Source of the DNA: an uncultured Trueperaceae bacterium
Lineage (GTDB): Bacteria; Deinococcota; Deinococci; Deinococcales; Trueperaceae
Length of the DNA stretch: 64,000 nucleotides
Direction of reading: 5' to 3'
NCBI GenBank assembly: GCA_937907415.1
Contig: CALCHY010000161.1
Location: 1 to 64,000, forward strand
In this document: piece by piece, positions 40,949 to 52,872 of the stretch
Position numbering within the stretch: position 1 is the first letter of the stretch
Layout: each line of letters opens with the position of its first letter
Made by a program: the position numbers and the translations under genes
The notes under the pieces: model-generated
What the model saw: only the letters and a program-made list of their open reading frames with translations
Told to the model about the DNA's origin: nothing
Database searches by the model: none

Positions 40949-43929
40949 GTGACTCCCAGCTAGACCTCACCCAGATCCGCGCGCGCCTAGCTAACCAGGA
41001 AGGCCCGGACTACTGGCGCAGCCTCGATCAGCTCGCCGACACCGAGGAGTTCCAGGTCTTCTTGCAGCGAGAGTTCCCCCGCCAGGCCGCCCCGATGGAG
41101 GCCGGCCTCGAGCGGCGTGACTTCCTCAAGCTGCTCGGCGCCAGCATGGCGCTCGCCGGTCTTAGCGCCTGCGCCCGCCCGCCGCTAGCGCACGAGAAGA
41201 TCGTCCCGTACGTCAAGCAACCTGACCAGATCACGCCAGGCAAGCCTCTCTTCTTCGCAACGGCCGTCACTTACGGCGGTTATGCGGAGGGCGTGCTCGC
41301 TGAGAGCCACCAGGGCCGCCCGACCAAGCTGGAGGGCAACCCCGACCACCCTGCCAGCCTAGGCGCCACCGCCGCGGTCACGCAGGCGCAGGTCCTCTCC
41401 CTCTACGACCCGGACCGCTCGCAGGCATACGCCAACGGCGGCACGGCCAGCACCTGGGAAGACGCGTCAGCCGCCCTGGCGGGCGCATTGGCCGCCCTGC
41501 CCAACGGCGAGGGCTTCGCGCTCCTCACGGAGAACGTCACGTCGCCAACGCTCGCCTCTCAGATCGAGGAGTTCCTCGGCAAGTACCCGGCCGCGCGCTG
41601 GTACCAGTACGACCCGCTCCACCCAGACAACGCGGTGGCGGGCGCCCGTCTCGCCTTCGGGACCGACGCGACCGCAGTGCATGACCTGAGCAAGGCCGCC
41701 GTAGTGGTCGCTCTAGATGCCGACTTCATGAACTCCGGTCCGGCCAGGTTGGCCGACGCACGCGCGTTCGCAGACGCCAGGCGCATCCGCCGCTCGACGG
41801 ACACCATGAACCGCCTCTACCAGTTCGAGACGAGTCCGTCCAACTCGGCTTCGCTAGCTGACCACCGCGTCGCTCTCAAGCCGAGCGACGTGGCCGCGCT
41901 GGCGGCGGCGTTGGCTGCCGCCCTTGGGGTACAGGCGCCGAACGCCACCCGCCCGGCGGCTGTAAGCAATGAGCTCTTCGACGCCTTGGTAGCAGACCTG
42001 AAGGCCAACCAGGGCACGAGCGTCGTGATCGCTGGCGAAGACCAGCCGCCAGTCGTTCACGCGCTGGCGCACGCCATGAACCAGGCGCTAGGCAACGTAG
42101 GCAAGACGGTCAACTACCTCCAGCCTGCCGCCGCTCGCCCCGCCGTGCACCGCGACGAGCTCACCGCGCTAGTTGCAGGCATGAACGACGGCACGGTCAA
42201 GGCGCTCGTCGTGTTCGACGCCAACCCCGTCTACACGGCGCCAGCCAGCCTCGACTTCGCCTCCGCCCTCGCGAAGGTTCCGTTCACGGCGCGCCTCGGC
42301 CTCTACCCTGACGAGACGGCCGCCGCAGTCGACTGGACCATCCCTCAAGCTCACTTCCTGGAAACGTGGAGCGATGCCAGGGCGTTCGACGGTACCGTCA
42401 CCATTCAGCAGCCGCTGATCCTCCCCTTCTACAACGGTAAGAGCGCGCACGAGGTCATGGCCGCCCTGAACGGCAACGCTACGGCCGCGGGTTACGACAT
42501 CGTGCGCAACTACTGGAAGGCCAACGTCACTGGCTCGTTCGACGACTTCTGGCGCGAAAGCGTTTACCGCGGCACGGTCGCAGGTAGTCGCGCGGCCGCA
42601 GCCAACGTAACGGCGGGCGCTGTAACGGCCGCCCTCCCGACCGCCGCGCCCATCGAGCTGAAGCTCGTGCTAGACGCTTCGCTGCTCGACGGCCGCTTCG
42701 CGAACAACGGCTGGCTGCAGGAACTGCCGAAGGCCTTCTCGAACCTGACGTGGGACAACGCCGCGTTGGTCGGGCCAGCCACCGCAGAGGAGTTGAAGCT
42801 CAAGACTGGCGATATGGTCAAGCTCTCGAGCAACGGCCGCGACCTCGAGGCGCCCGTCTGGGTACAGCCTGGTCACGCCCCGGGCGCTGTCACCTTGGCG
42901 CTCGGTTACGGCCGCACGCACGCGGGTAAGGTCGGTTCGGGCGTAGGTGTCAACGGCTACCTCCTCCTCGACCACACGGTCAGCGGAGCCGCCGCCGCGA
43001 CGGTCACCAAGACGGGCGCCCAGTACGAACTCGCGAGCACCCAGATGCACCACAGCCTGGAAGGCACGGGCGAGCGCCGTTACATCGTGCGCTCCGGCAC
43101 GCTCGCCGAGTTCAAGGAAGCGCCAGAGCACCCGCACTTCGTTCACCCAGTCGCGCACCACGAGGCGGACCTCTACCCGAACTACGAGTACAAGGGCTAC
43201 AAGTGGGGGATGGTCATCGACCAGACCGTCTGCACGGGCTGCAACGCCTGCGTTGTCGCCTGCCAGTCGGAGAACAACATCCCCATCGTCGGCAAGGCGC
43301 AGGTCTCCAAGGGCCGCGAGATGCACTGGATCCGCGTGGACAACTACTACTCAGGAAGCATCGACGCTCCCGAGTTCTTCCACCAGCCAATGCCGTGCCA
43401 GCAGTGCGAGAAGGCGCCGTGCGAGCCCGTCTGCCCGGTAGGCGCGACGGTGCACGACTCCGAGGGCCTCAACGTCATGGTCTACAACCGTTGCGTAGGC
43501 ACGCGCTACTGCTCGAACAACTGCCCTTACAAGGTGCGGCGCTTCAACTGGCTGCAGTACGCGGAGTTGGCAACCGACGCCACCGAGATGTCGCTCGCCA
43601 ACAACCCGGACGTCAGCGTTCGCTCGCGCGGCGTGATGGAGAAGTGCACGTACTGCACCCAGCGCATCGCGACCGCCCGCATCGACGCCTCCAACGAGGA
43701 CCGCAAGATCCGCGACGGCGAGGTCGTCACGGCTTGCCAGGCCGCCTGCCCGACCCAAGCCATCGTCTTCGGTGACCTCAACGACACCGGTTCGCGCGTC
43801 GCGGGCGTCAAGGCCTCGCCGCTCAACTACTGGATGCTAGAAGAGCTGCAGACCTTCCCGCGCACCACCTACCTCGCCAAGGTCAAGAACCCCAACCCGG
43901 CGTTGCTCAACTCCGAAGGGAGAGGTTGA
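40945..43929 (+). CDS. actB: alternative complex III subunit ActB, molybdopterin-like and Fe-S protein
   Basis: A 994-residue fusion of a molybdopterin-oxidoreductase-like domain (~90-700, cofactor-free in this family) and a ferredoxin domain (~740-990). A twin-arginine motif RRDFLKLLG (Arg57-58) with LAGLSAC behind it suggests Tat export. Four cysteine clusters are seen: CTGCNACVVAC, CQQCEKAPCEPVCP, CVGTRYCSNNCP with KCTYC, and CQAACP, fitting three 4Fe-4S and one 3Fe-4S centres. ATG 40945 is chosen over 40927 because it forms ATGA with the actA stop. Confidence 0.92.
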   Translation: MSDSQLDLTQIRARLANQEGPDYWRSLDQLADTEEFQVFLQREFPRQAAPMEAGLERRDFLKLLGASMALAGLSACARPPLAHEKIVPYVKQPDQITPGKPLFFATAVTYGGYAEGVLAESHQGRPTKLEGNPDHPASLGATAAVTQAQVLSLYDPDRSQAYANGGTASTWEDASAALAGALAALPNGEGFALLTENVTSPTLASQIEEFLGKYPAARWYQYDPLHPDNAVAGARLAFGTDATAVHDLSKAAVVVALDADFMNSGPARLADARAFADARRIRRSTDTMNRLYQFETSPSNSASLADHRVALKPSDVAALAAALAAALGVQAPNATRPAAVSNELFDALVADLKANQGTSVVIAGEDQPPVVHALAHAMNQALGNVGKTVNYLQPAAARPAVHRDELTALVAGMNDGTVKALVVFDANPVYTAPASLDFASALAKVPFTARLGLYPDETAAAVDWTIPQAHFLETWSDARAFDGTVTIQQPLILPFYNGKSAHEVMAALNGNATAAGYDIVRNYWKANVTGSFDDFWRESVYRGTVAGSRAAAANVTAGAVTAALPTAAPIELKLVLDASLLDGRFANNGWLQELPKAFSNLTWDNAALVGPATAEELKLKTGDMVKLSSNGRDLEAPVWVQPGHAPGAVTLALGYGRTHAGKVGSGVGVNGYLLLDHTVSGAAAATVTKTGAQYELASTQMHHSLEGTGERRYIVRSGTLAEFKEAPEHPHFVHPVAHHEADLYPNYEYKGYKWGMVIDQTVCTGCNACVVACQSENNIPIVGKAQVSKGREMHWIRVDNYYSGSIDAPEFFHQPMPCQQCEKAPCEPVCPVGATVHDSEGLNVMVYNRCVGTRYCSNNCPYKVRRFNWLQYAELATDATEMSLANNPDVSVRSRGVMEKCTYCTQRIATARIDASNEDRKIRDGEVVTACQAACPTQAIVFGDLNDTGSRVAGVKASPLNYWMLEELQTFPRTTYLAKVKNPNPALLNSEGRG

Positions 43930-45368
43930 TGGCAGTAACGGCCCGCAAACCTAAGGCGCCGTTCCGCGAGACGAACCGCGTCATCAGGCCGGGAGAGACG
44001 TACGGTGGCATCGACGACGCCATCCTGACGCCCGTCCTAGCGAACGTCGACAAGACTCCCGCCTGGTGGTGGATAGGCTTCACCATCTCGGCGGCGGTCC
44101 TGGTCGTCTACCTCGTGTCTGTCGTCAAGCTGATCACCACTGGCATCGGCATCTTCGGCAACAACATCCCGGTCGCATGGGGCATGCCGATCATCAACTT
44201 CGTGTGGTGGATCGGCATCGGTCACGCAGGAACCCTCATCTCGGCCGCGCTGCTCCTCTTCAGGCAGCCGTGGCGCACGACGGTCAACCGCTTCGCTGAG
44301 GCGATGACCATCTTCGCGGTCGTTTGCGCGGGCCTCTACCCCATCCTTCACCTAGGCCGCCCATGGGTCTTCTACTGGCTCGTGCCTTACCCCAACACCA
44401 TGGGCCTGTGGCCGCAGTTCCGCAGCCCGCTCGACTGGGACCTCTTCGCCATCGGCACGTACTTCACGATCTCGGTGGTCTTCTGGTTCATCGGCCTCAT
44501 CCCGGACCTCGCGACGCTCCGCGACCGCTCCAAGACTAAGTTCCAGCAGTTCACGTACGGCATCCTCAGCCTCGGGTGGAACGGCTCGACCAAGGCGTGG
44601 CAGCGCTACCAGCGCGCTTACCTGCTCCTCGCCGCGCTTAGCTTCCCGCTCGTGCTCAGCGTGCACAGCACGATCGCCATGGACTTCGCCGTCGCACAAC
44701 TCCCCGGCTGGAACAACACCATCATGCCGCCGTACTTCGTGGCTGGCGCCGTCTTCGCAGGCTTCGCCATGGTGCTCATCTTGGCCGTTCCCTTGCGCAA
44801 GGCGCTCAAGTTCGAGCATCTCATCACGCTGCGGCACCTCGACAACGCCGCCAAGCTCATGCTCGCTACGGGCATGATCGTCGTATACGGCTACTTCATC
44901 GAGATCTTCACGGCCTGGTACTCGGGCGTGGAGTTCGAGCGCTACATGATCTGGAACCGCATGTTCGGGGACCACGCCATCTTCTTCTGGGCGTTGATCT
45001 TCTGTAACTTCGTGGCCATCCAGCCGCTGTGGTTCAGGCAGATCAGGCAGAGCCCATGGGCGCTCTTCATCATCGCCATCATCGTCTCCATCGGCATGTG
45101 GCTCGAGCGCTTCGTGATCTTCGTCGTGTCGCTCACGAAGGACTTCCTGCCGTCCTCCTGGGCGGATTACGTCTCCACCGTGTGGGACTGGTCGCTGTTC
45201 ATCGGCAGCCTTGGCCTCTTCTCCACGCTGTTCTTCCTCTTCATCCGCCTGCTGCCGTCGATCGCTACGGCCGAAACGAAGGAGACCGCCTTCCACGACC
45301 AACACCATGGCAGCGACGCGTTCGAGCGCGCGCGCATGGAGTACTTCAACGCTGAGGAGCCGGCATGA
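43929..45368 (+). CDS. actC: alternative complex III subunit ActC, NrfD-like membrane protein
   Basis: A 479-residue integral membrane protein with about ten helices, of the NrfD/PsrC family that binds quinol. Typical segments are [21 protein letters not shown] and the [14 protein letters not shown] loop. The start ATG overlaps the actB stop (TGATG) by one base; GGGAGAGG lies just before it. Its stop forms ATGA with actD. Confidence 0.93.
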   Translation: MAVTARKPKAPFRETNRVIRPGETYGGIDDAILTPVLANVDKTPAWWWIGFTISAAVLVVYLVSVVKLITTGIGIFGNNIPVAWGMPIINFVWWIGIGHAGTLISAALLLFRQPWRTTVNRFAEAMTIFAVVCAGLYPILHLGRPWVFYWLVPYPNTMGLWPQFRSPLDWDLFAIGTYFTISVVFWFIGLIPDLATLRDRSKTKFQQFTYGILSLGWNGSTKAWQRYQRAYLLLAALSFPLVLSVHSTIAMDFAVAQLPGWNNTIMPPYFVAGAVFAGFAMVLILAVPLRKALKFEHLITLRHLDNAAKLMLATGMIVVYGYFIEIFTAWYSGVEFERYMIWNRMFGDHAIFFWALIFCNFVAIQPLWFRQIRQSPWALFIIAIIVSIGMWLERFVIFVVSLTKDFLPSSWADYVSTVWDWSLFIGSLGLFSTLFFLFIRLLPSIATAETKETAFHDQHHGSDAFERARMEYFNAEEPA

Positions 45369-45928
45369 GCAGCGTCACACTCGGCCGCAACGCCGCAGCG
45401 CCAAGCCTTTACGGCTTGGTAGCGCAGTTCGACACCGTCGAGGACATCAAGTCAGCAGCGGAGCGCGTGCGTAACGCCGGCTATACCCGGATCGACGCGT
45501 ACACGCCCTTCCCCGTCGACGGCCTCGACCTCGACCTCGGGATGAAGCCAACGCGCCTCGGCTGGGCGGTGCTCGCGATGGGGATCTTCGGCGGGCTCTT
45601 CGGCTTCTTCATGCAGTGGTGGGCGAACACGTCGTACTACGCCCTCAACATCGGCGGCAAGCCGCTCAACAGCTGGCCGAACTGGATCGTCATCATGTAC
45701 GAGTGCACCATCCTCTTCGCGGGCCTCACCGCTGGCATCTTCATGATCGTGCGCAACGGGATGCCGCGGCCATACCACTCCATCTTCAACACGCCGGGCT
45801 TCGAGAACGCCATGCGCGACCGTTTCTTCCTCTGCATAGAAGCGCGCGACCCGAAGTTCGAGCTTGGCGCCACCCGCGCCTTCCTCGAGGGCCTCGCGCC
45901 GCTCGTCATCTCAGAGGTGGAGAAGTGA
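45365..45928 (+). CDS. actD: alternative complex III subunit ActD (DUF3341)
   Basis: A 187-residue protein with an N-terminal cytosolic domain (LVAQFDTVEDIKSAAERVRNAG) and two membrane helices (~65-83 and ~115-135) followed by a short C-terminal domain ending ISEVEK. This is the DUF3341 subunit of the complex. It overlaps actC by four bases (ATGA) and actE by four bases (GTGA). Confidence 0.9.
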   Translation: MSSVTLGRNAAAPSLYGLVAQFDTVEDIKSAAERVRNAGYTRIDAYTPFPVDGLDLDLGMKPTRLGWAVLAMGIFGGLFGFFMQWWANTSYYALNIGGKPLNSWPNWIVIMYECTILFAGLTAGIFMIVRNGMPRPYHSIFNTPGFENAMRDRFFLCIEARDPKFELGATRAFLEGLAPLVISEVEK

Positions 45929-46524
45929 CCCGCCGAGTTCGCACCCGCGTCCTCCTCGTCGTCGCCGTCTTGAGCTCGCTGCTACTTAGCGCCTGCGGAC
46001 GCAACATGTACGACCAGCCGAAAGCCAAGGCGTTCCAGGGCTCGCAGTTCTTCGCGGACGGTTCCGCCATGCGACCGCTGCCTACCGGCACGGTCTCTAG
46101 GGAGTTCGGCGCACTCGAACCCGCCTACTTGACTGGCCTCGGGCCGAACGGCTTCCTCGCCGACCTCCCCCTCGAGCTCACCTCCGACCTGCTGCAGCGC
46201 GGACAAGAGCGCTTCGACATCTTCTGCTCGCCGTGCCACAACTACAACGCTGACGGCATGGGTGCCGCCGTCCTCAAGGGCTTCCCACAGCCAGCTGACT
46301 TCACGACCACGCAGCGCCTACTCGACTCGCCTGTCGGCTACTTCTTCAACGCCGCAACGAACGGCTTCGGCCGCATGTACAGCTACGCTTCGCGCGTGCC
46401 CGTCGAGGACCGCTGGGCCATAGCGGCGTACATCAAGGCCCTCCAACTCAGCCAGAACGCCGCCATCAGCGACGTACCCGCTGGCGCAGAACTGAGCCAA
46501 GCCCCAACGGAGGCCAACCGATGA
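45925..46524 (+). CDS. actE: alternative complex III subunit ActE, monoheme cytochrome c lipoprotein
   Basis: A 199-residue lipoprotein with lipobox LLLSACG (Cys24) and a single heme site CSPCH (101-105). GTG 45925 is chosen because it forms GTGA with the actD stop and gives the clean signal peptide VTRRVRTRVLLVVAVLSSLL; the frame is open further upstream but only within actD. It ends in ATGA with actF. It would carry electrons from the pentaheme subunit outward. Confidence 0.9.
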   Translation: MTRRVRTRVLLVVAVLSSLLLSACGRNMYDQPKAKAFQGSQFFADGSAMRPLPTGTVSREFGALEPAYLTGLGPNGFLADLPLELTSDLLQRGQERFDIFCSPCHNYNADGMGAAVLKGFPQPADFTTTQRLLDSPVGYFFNAATNGFGRMYSYASRVPVEDRWAIAAYIKALQLSQNAAISDVPAGAELSQAPTEANR

Positions 46525-47711
46525 CCTCGCTCAAGCTGCCGCCCATCGACACGGCCAAGGTGCAACTCGCTGGCCTCGTCATCGGCGCCGCCGCGCTAAT
46601 CGCGGCCGTCATCCTAGGCTTCACAGGCCGCGCTGACGGCTTCTTCCAGTCGTACCTAGTCAGTTACCTCTTCTGGATCGGCCTCTCGCTCGGTTCGCTC
46701 ATGCTCCTGTTCATAGTGCACCTGGCGGGCGGTTCGTGGGGCGCGCTGATCATCCGACCGCTCGAGGCGGCAGCCAGCATCGTGCCGCTCTTCGCGCTGC
46801 TGTTCGTGCCGGTCATACTCGGCATGGGCGACCTCTACCCGTGGACGGACGCCGCGTACGTCGCCGCCGAACCAACGGTGGCGGCGAAGTCGCAGTACTT
46901 GAACGTGTGGTTCTTCATCGTCAGGGCCGTTGTCATCTTCGGCGTCTTCACGCTCGGGTCCATGCTCTACCGCAACTTGAGCAAGCGACAAGACGAGCAG
47001 GCAGGCAATGCGGGCCGCACCGGATACCGCATGAAGAACCTGGGCGGCCTCTGGGTCGTCATCTACATCCTCACGATGACGTTCGCCTCGTTCGACTGGG
47101 CAATGTCGCTAACGCCGACGTGGTTCTCCGGCATCTACCCAGGCATCATCATGTCTGGGCAAGTGATCACGGGCCTCGCGCTCGTCATCCTGGTGATGGT
47201 GAACCTGGCCGCCAAGAACCCGACGGTCGATAAGCTCCTCACCCCGAAGCGCCTCCAGGACCTCGGCAACATGCTCATGGCCGTGACCATGTTCTGGGCT
47301 TACACGCAGATCTCGCAGCTGATCATCCAGTGGTCGAACAACGTCGTCGAGACGGCCAGCTGGTACGTCATCCGCTTCGACCCCACTTGGATCGGCTTGA
47401 GCGCCTTCATCCTGTTCTTCGGCTTCTTCGCGCCGTTCATGATCCTCTTCTCGCGCTGGGTGAAACGCACGCGCCGTGCCCTGGCGGCCGTGGCCGTGTG
47501 GGCGCTCGTCGTGCAGTTCCTCAACTACTTCTGGTTCGTGGTGCCCGCCTTCTCGCGCCAGGGATTCCAGTTCACGCTCCTAGACTTCCTAGCGCTCATA
47601 GGCCTCGGCGGCATCTGGGTAGCCGCGTACGCTCGCGCGCTCACCACCCGCAACGTGCTGCCTGCGAACGACCCACGTCTCGTGAAGGTGGTGGCTGATC
47701 ACCATGCCTGA
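46521..47711 (+). CDS. actF: alternative complex III subunit ActF, NrfD-like membrane protein
   Basis: A 396-residue membrane protein with about ten helices, the second quinol-side subunit, homologous to ActC but shorter. Seen segments: FWIGLSLGSLMLLFIVHLAGG, VIYILTMTFASFDWAMSL and WIGLSAFILFFGFFAPFMIL. It overlaps actE by ATGA and the next cytochrome gene by eight bases. Confidence 0.88.
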   Translation: MTSLKLPPIDTAKVQLAGLVIGAAALIAAVILGFTGRADGFFQSYLVSYLFWIGLSLGSLMLLFIVHLAGGSWGALIIRPLEAAASIVPLFALLFVPVILGMGDLYPWTDAAYVAAEPTVAAKSQYLNVWFFIVRAVVIFGVFTLGSMLYRNLSKRQDEQAGNAGRTGYRMKNLGGLWVVIYILTMTFASFDWAMSLTPTWFSGIYPGIIMSGQVITGLALVILVMVNLAAKNPTVDKLLTPKRLQDLGNMLMAVTMFWAYTQISQLIIQWSNNVVETASWYVIRFDPTWIGLSAFILFFGFFAPFMILFSRWVKRTRRALAAVAVWALVVQFLNYFWFVVPAFSRQGFQFTLLDFLALIGLGGIWVAAYARALTTRNVLPANDPRLVKVVADHHA

Positions 47712-48516
47712 CCAGAACCGTAGGTACTTGATCAGCGAGAAGCAAGTGCGCGCGGCCGTGTTGCTCGGCACCGTCGGCATGGCAGCGCTTGTCGCTCTGA
47801 TCTTCTTCCTCGCCACCTCGAAGCCGAAGGGCACTTTCCAGGTGCTCGACGGCTCGGTGTTCCAAAACCAGCTGAACTCGGCGGTGGCCAGCATCACCGG
47901 CTACGAGGACTTGGGTGGCGGCAAGGCGCGCATCGACATCAACCAGGCCATGGCGCTCGTGGCGCAGCGCGGCGTCGTGCAGCCCGGCTTCTTCGACGCC
48001 ACGGCGGCGGCCGCCGCTCCTGCAGCCGCTGCTGGCGCGCCTACCGCAGCAGGTGCGCCAGCGGTTGGTGCGCCAGCTACAGCCGCGCCAGCCGCCGGCG
48101 CTGCCACGCAGACCGCAGCGACGCTAGACGGCGAAGCGCTGTTCGTCAGCACCTGCTCTGCCTGTCACCAGGCGACTGGGCAGGGCATCCCCATGGCGTT
48201 CCCGCCCCTCGCCGGGCATGCGCCTGACCTCTACAAGGCCGACCGTGATTTCCCTCTCGACGCGGTCGTATTCGGCATGCAAGGCAGCATCAGCGTCGCG
48301 AACATGACCTACAACGGCGTCATGCCGTCACACTTGCAGTTGCAGGACGCCGAGATCGCGGCCATCCTCGACTACGTCATGAAGGCGTGGGGCAACGAAG
48401 CCAACTTGCCTGCCGACTACTCGCCGTACACGGCTGACGACGTCGCGGCAACGCGGGCCAAGATGTTGACGATGTCGGAAGTCCACGACGCGCGCGCGGC
48501 GGCCGGGCTGCAGTAG
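47704..48516 (+). CDS. membrane-anchored monoheme cytochrome c
   Basis: A 270-residue protein with one N-terminal helix (~16-37), a ~60-residue globular part, an Ala/Pro-rich linker (~100-138), and a class I cytochrome c domain with CSACH (151-155) and a probable Met ligand in YNGVMPSH. It closes the act operon and overlaps actF by eight bases. The flexible tether suits an electron shuttle between complex III and an oxidase encoded elsewhere. No oxidase genes are next to it. Confidence 0.85.
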   Translation: MPDQNRRYLISEKQVRAAVLLGTVGMAALVALIFFLATSKPKGTFQVLDGSVFQNQLNSAVASITGYEDLGGGKARIDINQAMALVAQRGVVQPGFFDATAAAAAPAAAAGAPTAAGAPAVGAPATAAPAAGAATQTAATLDGEALFVSTCSACHQATGQGIPMAFPPLAGHAPDLYKADRDFPLDAVVFGMQGSISVANMTYNGVMPSHLQLQDAEIAAILDYVMKAWGNEANLPADYSPYTADDVAATRAKMLTMSEVHDARAAAGLQ

Positions 48517-48538
48517 CCGCACCTCGTAGCTAGTTTTA

Positions 48539-48567
48539 GGGCCCGCGCAGTTCGCCTGCGCGGGCCC
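48539..48567. terminator. 12-bp perfect hairpin between the act operon and gyrB
   Basis: GGGCCCGCGCAG (48539-48550) pairs fully with 48556-48567 around TTCGC. It lies 23 bp after the cytochrome gene and 22 bp before the end of the convergent gyrB, so it serves both directions. T-tracts are lacking. Confidence 0.7.
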
Positions 48568-48588
48568 TGACCTTTGTCGCCTTGGTGG

Positions 48589-50661
<2,073 letters not shown>

Positions 50662-50667
50662 CTAGTC

Positions 50668-50697
50668 ATTCTACCCCGTTCTGGTGCTCCCGGTCAA
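50668..50697 (-). promoter_or_regulatory. sigma-70 type promoter of gyrB
   Basis: On the minus strand TTGACC (50697-50692), an 18-bp spacer and TAGAAT (50673-50668). It predicts a leader of about 95 nt before TTG 50565. Supercoiling control is known for gyrB promoters elsewhere but cannot be read here. Confidence 0.65.
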
Positions 50698-50774
50698 ACG
50701 GTTCTTACCGTGCTGGACGGAGTTTTCTCGCTGTTCAACTAGGCGTTCGTCCAAGAGATTTGGGCGCGCGCGTC

Positions 50775-52073
50775 TCACGCGCGCGTCTGGCCGTCGCCGT
50801 CCACCAAGTACTTGTAGGTCACGAGCTGCTCGAGCCCAAGGGGGCCGCGCGCATGCAGCTTCTGGGTGCTGATGCCGATCTCGGCGCCGAAGCCGAACTC
50901 GAACCCATCAGTGAAGCGCGAGGAGGCGTTGACGACGACGACGGCGGCGTCGACCTCGCGGCGGAAGCGCTCGGCCCTCGCTAGGTCGCGGGTGAGGATG
51001 ACTTCGGTGTGCTGCGTGCCGTAGCGCGCGATGTGCGCGAGCGCGTCGCCGAGGTCGTCTACCACCCGCAACGCGAGTGTGAGGTCGAGGAACTCCTCGG
51101 CGTACTCGGCGGGCGTGGCTGGCTCGATGCCTGGAACCAGGCCCCTAGTTACCTCGCAGCCGTAGAGCGTCACTTTAGCGGCGCGCAAGGCCTCAGCCAG
51201 GCGCGGCAGGAAAGCGGCGGCGACCGACTGATGCACGAGGACCGTCTCGACCGCGTTGCACACGCCTGGCCGCTGCACCTTGGCGTTCATGACGATGGCG
51301 AGGGCGGCCTCGAGGTCGGCGCCGTCGTCGACGTAGATGTGACAGTTGCCGACGCCGGTCTCGATGACGGGCACGCGCGCGGTATCGACGACGTGGCGGA
51401 TGAGCCCAGCCCCACCGCGCGGGATGACGAGGTCGACGTACCCACGCGCCCGGAGGAGCGCGGTTACGAGCGCGCGGTCCTTCGAGTCGATGAGCTGCAC
51501 GGCGGCGGCTGGTGCGCCCGCGGCGGCAAGAGCAGAGCGCATGCTGGTCGCCAACGCGCGGTTGCTCGCCAACGCGTTCGACGAGCCGCGCAGCACGGCG
51601 GCGCTACCAGCCTTGATGGCGAGCACGGCGGCGTCTACCGTCACGTTGGGCCGCGATTCGTAAACCATGCCGATCACGCCGAACGGCACGCTGATGCGGC
51701 GCATGCGCAGTCCTGAGGCCGTCTCCCAACCCGCGAGCACTCGGCCGAGGGGGTCAGGTAGTTCTGCGATCTGAACGACGGCTCTCGCCATGCCCTCGAT
51801 GCGCTCCGTGGTGAGGGTGAGGCGGTCGACGAGCGCGGCGCTCGTGCCTTTGGCGCGCTCGGCCTCGACGTCGAGAGCGTTGGCGGCGAGTACCGCGGCG
51901 GCGTCCGCGCGGAGCCCGGCAGCTATCGCTAGGAGCAGGGCGTGGCGGTCGCTGCCCGCCAACGCCCGCGCGGCGCTGCGCGCGGCCACGAGCAGTGGCA
52001 GCAGTGTGGCGTCAGCTGCAGTGGTCGCGGCTAGCGTGGTGGGTGCGGCAGTGTCTGTGGTGCGCGCGGGCAT
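50775..52073 (-). CDS. proA: gamma-glutamyl phosphate reductase
   Basis: A 432-residue aldehyde-dehydrogenase-fold enzyme that reduces gamma-glutamyl phosphate in proline synthesis. The active-site Cys is in QRPGVCNAVETVLVH; the NADPH region has VPFGVIGMVYESRPNVT; the C-terminal signature is NASSRFTDGFEFGFGAEIG. The first ~25 residues are Ala/Thr-rich. A TATACT box (52079-52084) lies five bases before ATG 52073, so it looks leaderless. It is divergent from the SDR gene. Confidence 0.94.
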   Translation of the reverse strand: MPARTTDTAAPTTLAATTAADATLLPLLVAARSAARALAGSDRHALLLAIAAGLRADAAAVLAANALDVEAERAKGTSAALVDRLTLTTERIEGMARAVVQIAELPDPLGRVLAGWETASGLRMRRISVPFGVIGMVYESRPNVTVDAAVLAIKAGSAAVLRGSSNALASNRALATSMRSALAAAGAPAAAVQLIDSKDRALVTALLRARGYVDLVIPRGGAGLIRHVVDTARVPVIETGVGNCHIYVDDGADLEAALAIVMNAKVQRPGVCNAVETVLVHQSVAAAFLPRLAEALRAAKVTLYGCEVTRGLVPGIEPATPAEYAEEFLDLTLALRVVDDLGDALAHIARYGTQHTEVILTRDLARAERFRREVDAAVVVVNASSRFTDGFEFGFGAEIGISTQKLHARGPLGLEQLVTYKYLVDGDGQTRA

Positions 52074-52114
52074 GCGCGAGTATAGCTAACCACCACGCGC
52101 GGCTAGGTCGGGCG

Positions 52115-52120
52115 TATGGT
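52115..52120 (+). promoter_or_regulatory. -10 box TATGGT, leaderless start of the SDR gene
   Basis: TATGGT is followed by five bases and ATG 52126. The divergent proA box TATACT is only 31 bp away, so the pair of leaderless promoters fills the whole 52-bp gap. Confidence 0.5.
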
Positions 52121-52125
52121 TACGC

Positions 52126-52866
52126 ATGAGCACTCCAGATGAGTCGTTGGCGCCAGGCCTAGTCGTAGTTACCGGGGCGGGGGGTGACCTAGCTGGGACC
52201 GTCGTGCCGTACTTGGCGCAGCGCGGCTGGCGCGTCGCCCTAACGGCCCGCCCTGGCAACGAGGGACCTACTGCGGCGCGTTTCGCCGCGCTGCAGGCCT
52301 CTGGCGCTGACGTGCGCACCTTCCCTGTCGACTTGGCGTCGCCAGCGGCCGTCGAGGCCGCCTTCGCGAAGGTGCGCGCCGAGCTGGGTAAGGCTACGGC
52401 GCTCGTGCACCTAGCCGGCCGCTTCGAAGGGGGGCCGGCCGCGAACGCTGGCCCAAGCGCCACTGCGGCCGCGCTCGAGCGCACGCTGGACGGCAACCTG
52501 CGCAGCGCGGTGAACGCCATCTCTGCAGTGCTCCCAGACATGCTGGCCGCGCGTTCAGGAGCCATAGTTGCCGTTGGGGCAGCGGCCGCCATCTCCCCCG
52601 CCCCCGGCTCCGTTGCCTACGCCGCGGCCAAAGGCGCATTGGTTGCGTACCTGCGCTCCCTAGCCGCGCAGGTCGGCAAGGAGGGCGTGAGCGTCGGCTG
52701 CATCATGCCGGCGGGAGCGTTCGACACCCCAGGCAACCACGCCGCCATGCCGAACGGCGACGCTAGCGGCTGGATCGCGGCCAGCGCCTTCGCCGAGGCC
52801 GTCGCGTTCATCCTTAGTCGCCGCCCGCGCGGCTTCGTGCATGAACTACCGCTCAGCGCGCGCTAA
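52126..52866 (+). CDS. short-chain dehydrogenase/reductase
   Basis: A 246-residue NAD(P)-dependent oxidoreductase. The dinucleotide loop is VVTGAGGDLAG, a variation of TGxxxGxG; the catalytic pair is in YAAAKGALVAYLRSL and the preceding Ser region is AAAAISPAPGS. Substrate is unknown. Ends six bases before the end of the convergent amidohydrolase. Confidence 0.85.
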   Translation: MSTPDESLAPGLVVVTGAGGDLAGTVVPYLAQRGWRVALTARPGNEGPTAARFAALQASGADVRTFPVDLASPAAVEAAFAKVRAELGKATALVHLAGRFEGGPAANAGPSATAAALERTLDGNLRSAVNAISAVLPDMLAARSGAIVAVGAAAAISPAPGSVAYAAAKGALVAYLRSLAAQVGKEGVSVGCIMPAGAFDTPGNHAAMPNGDASGWIAASAFAEAVAFILSRRPRGFVHELPLSAR

Positions 52867-52872
52867 CGCCGG

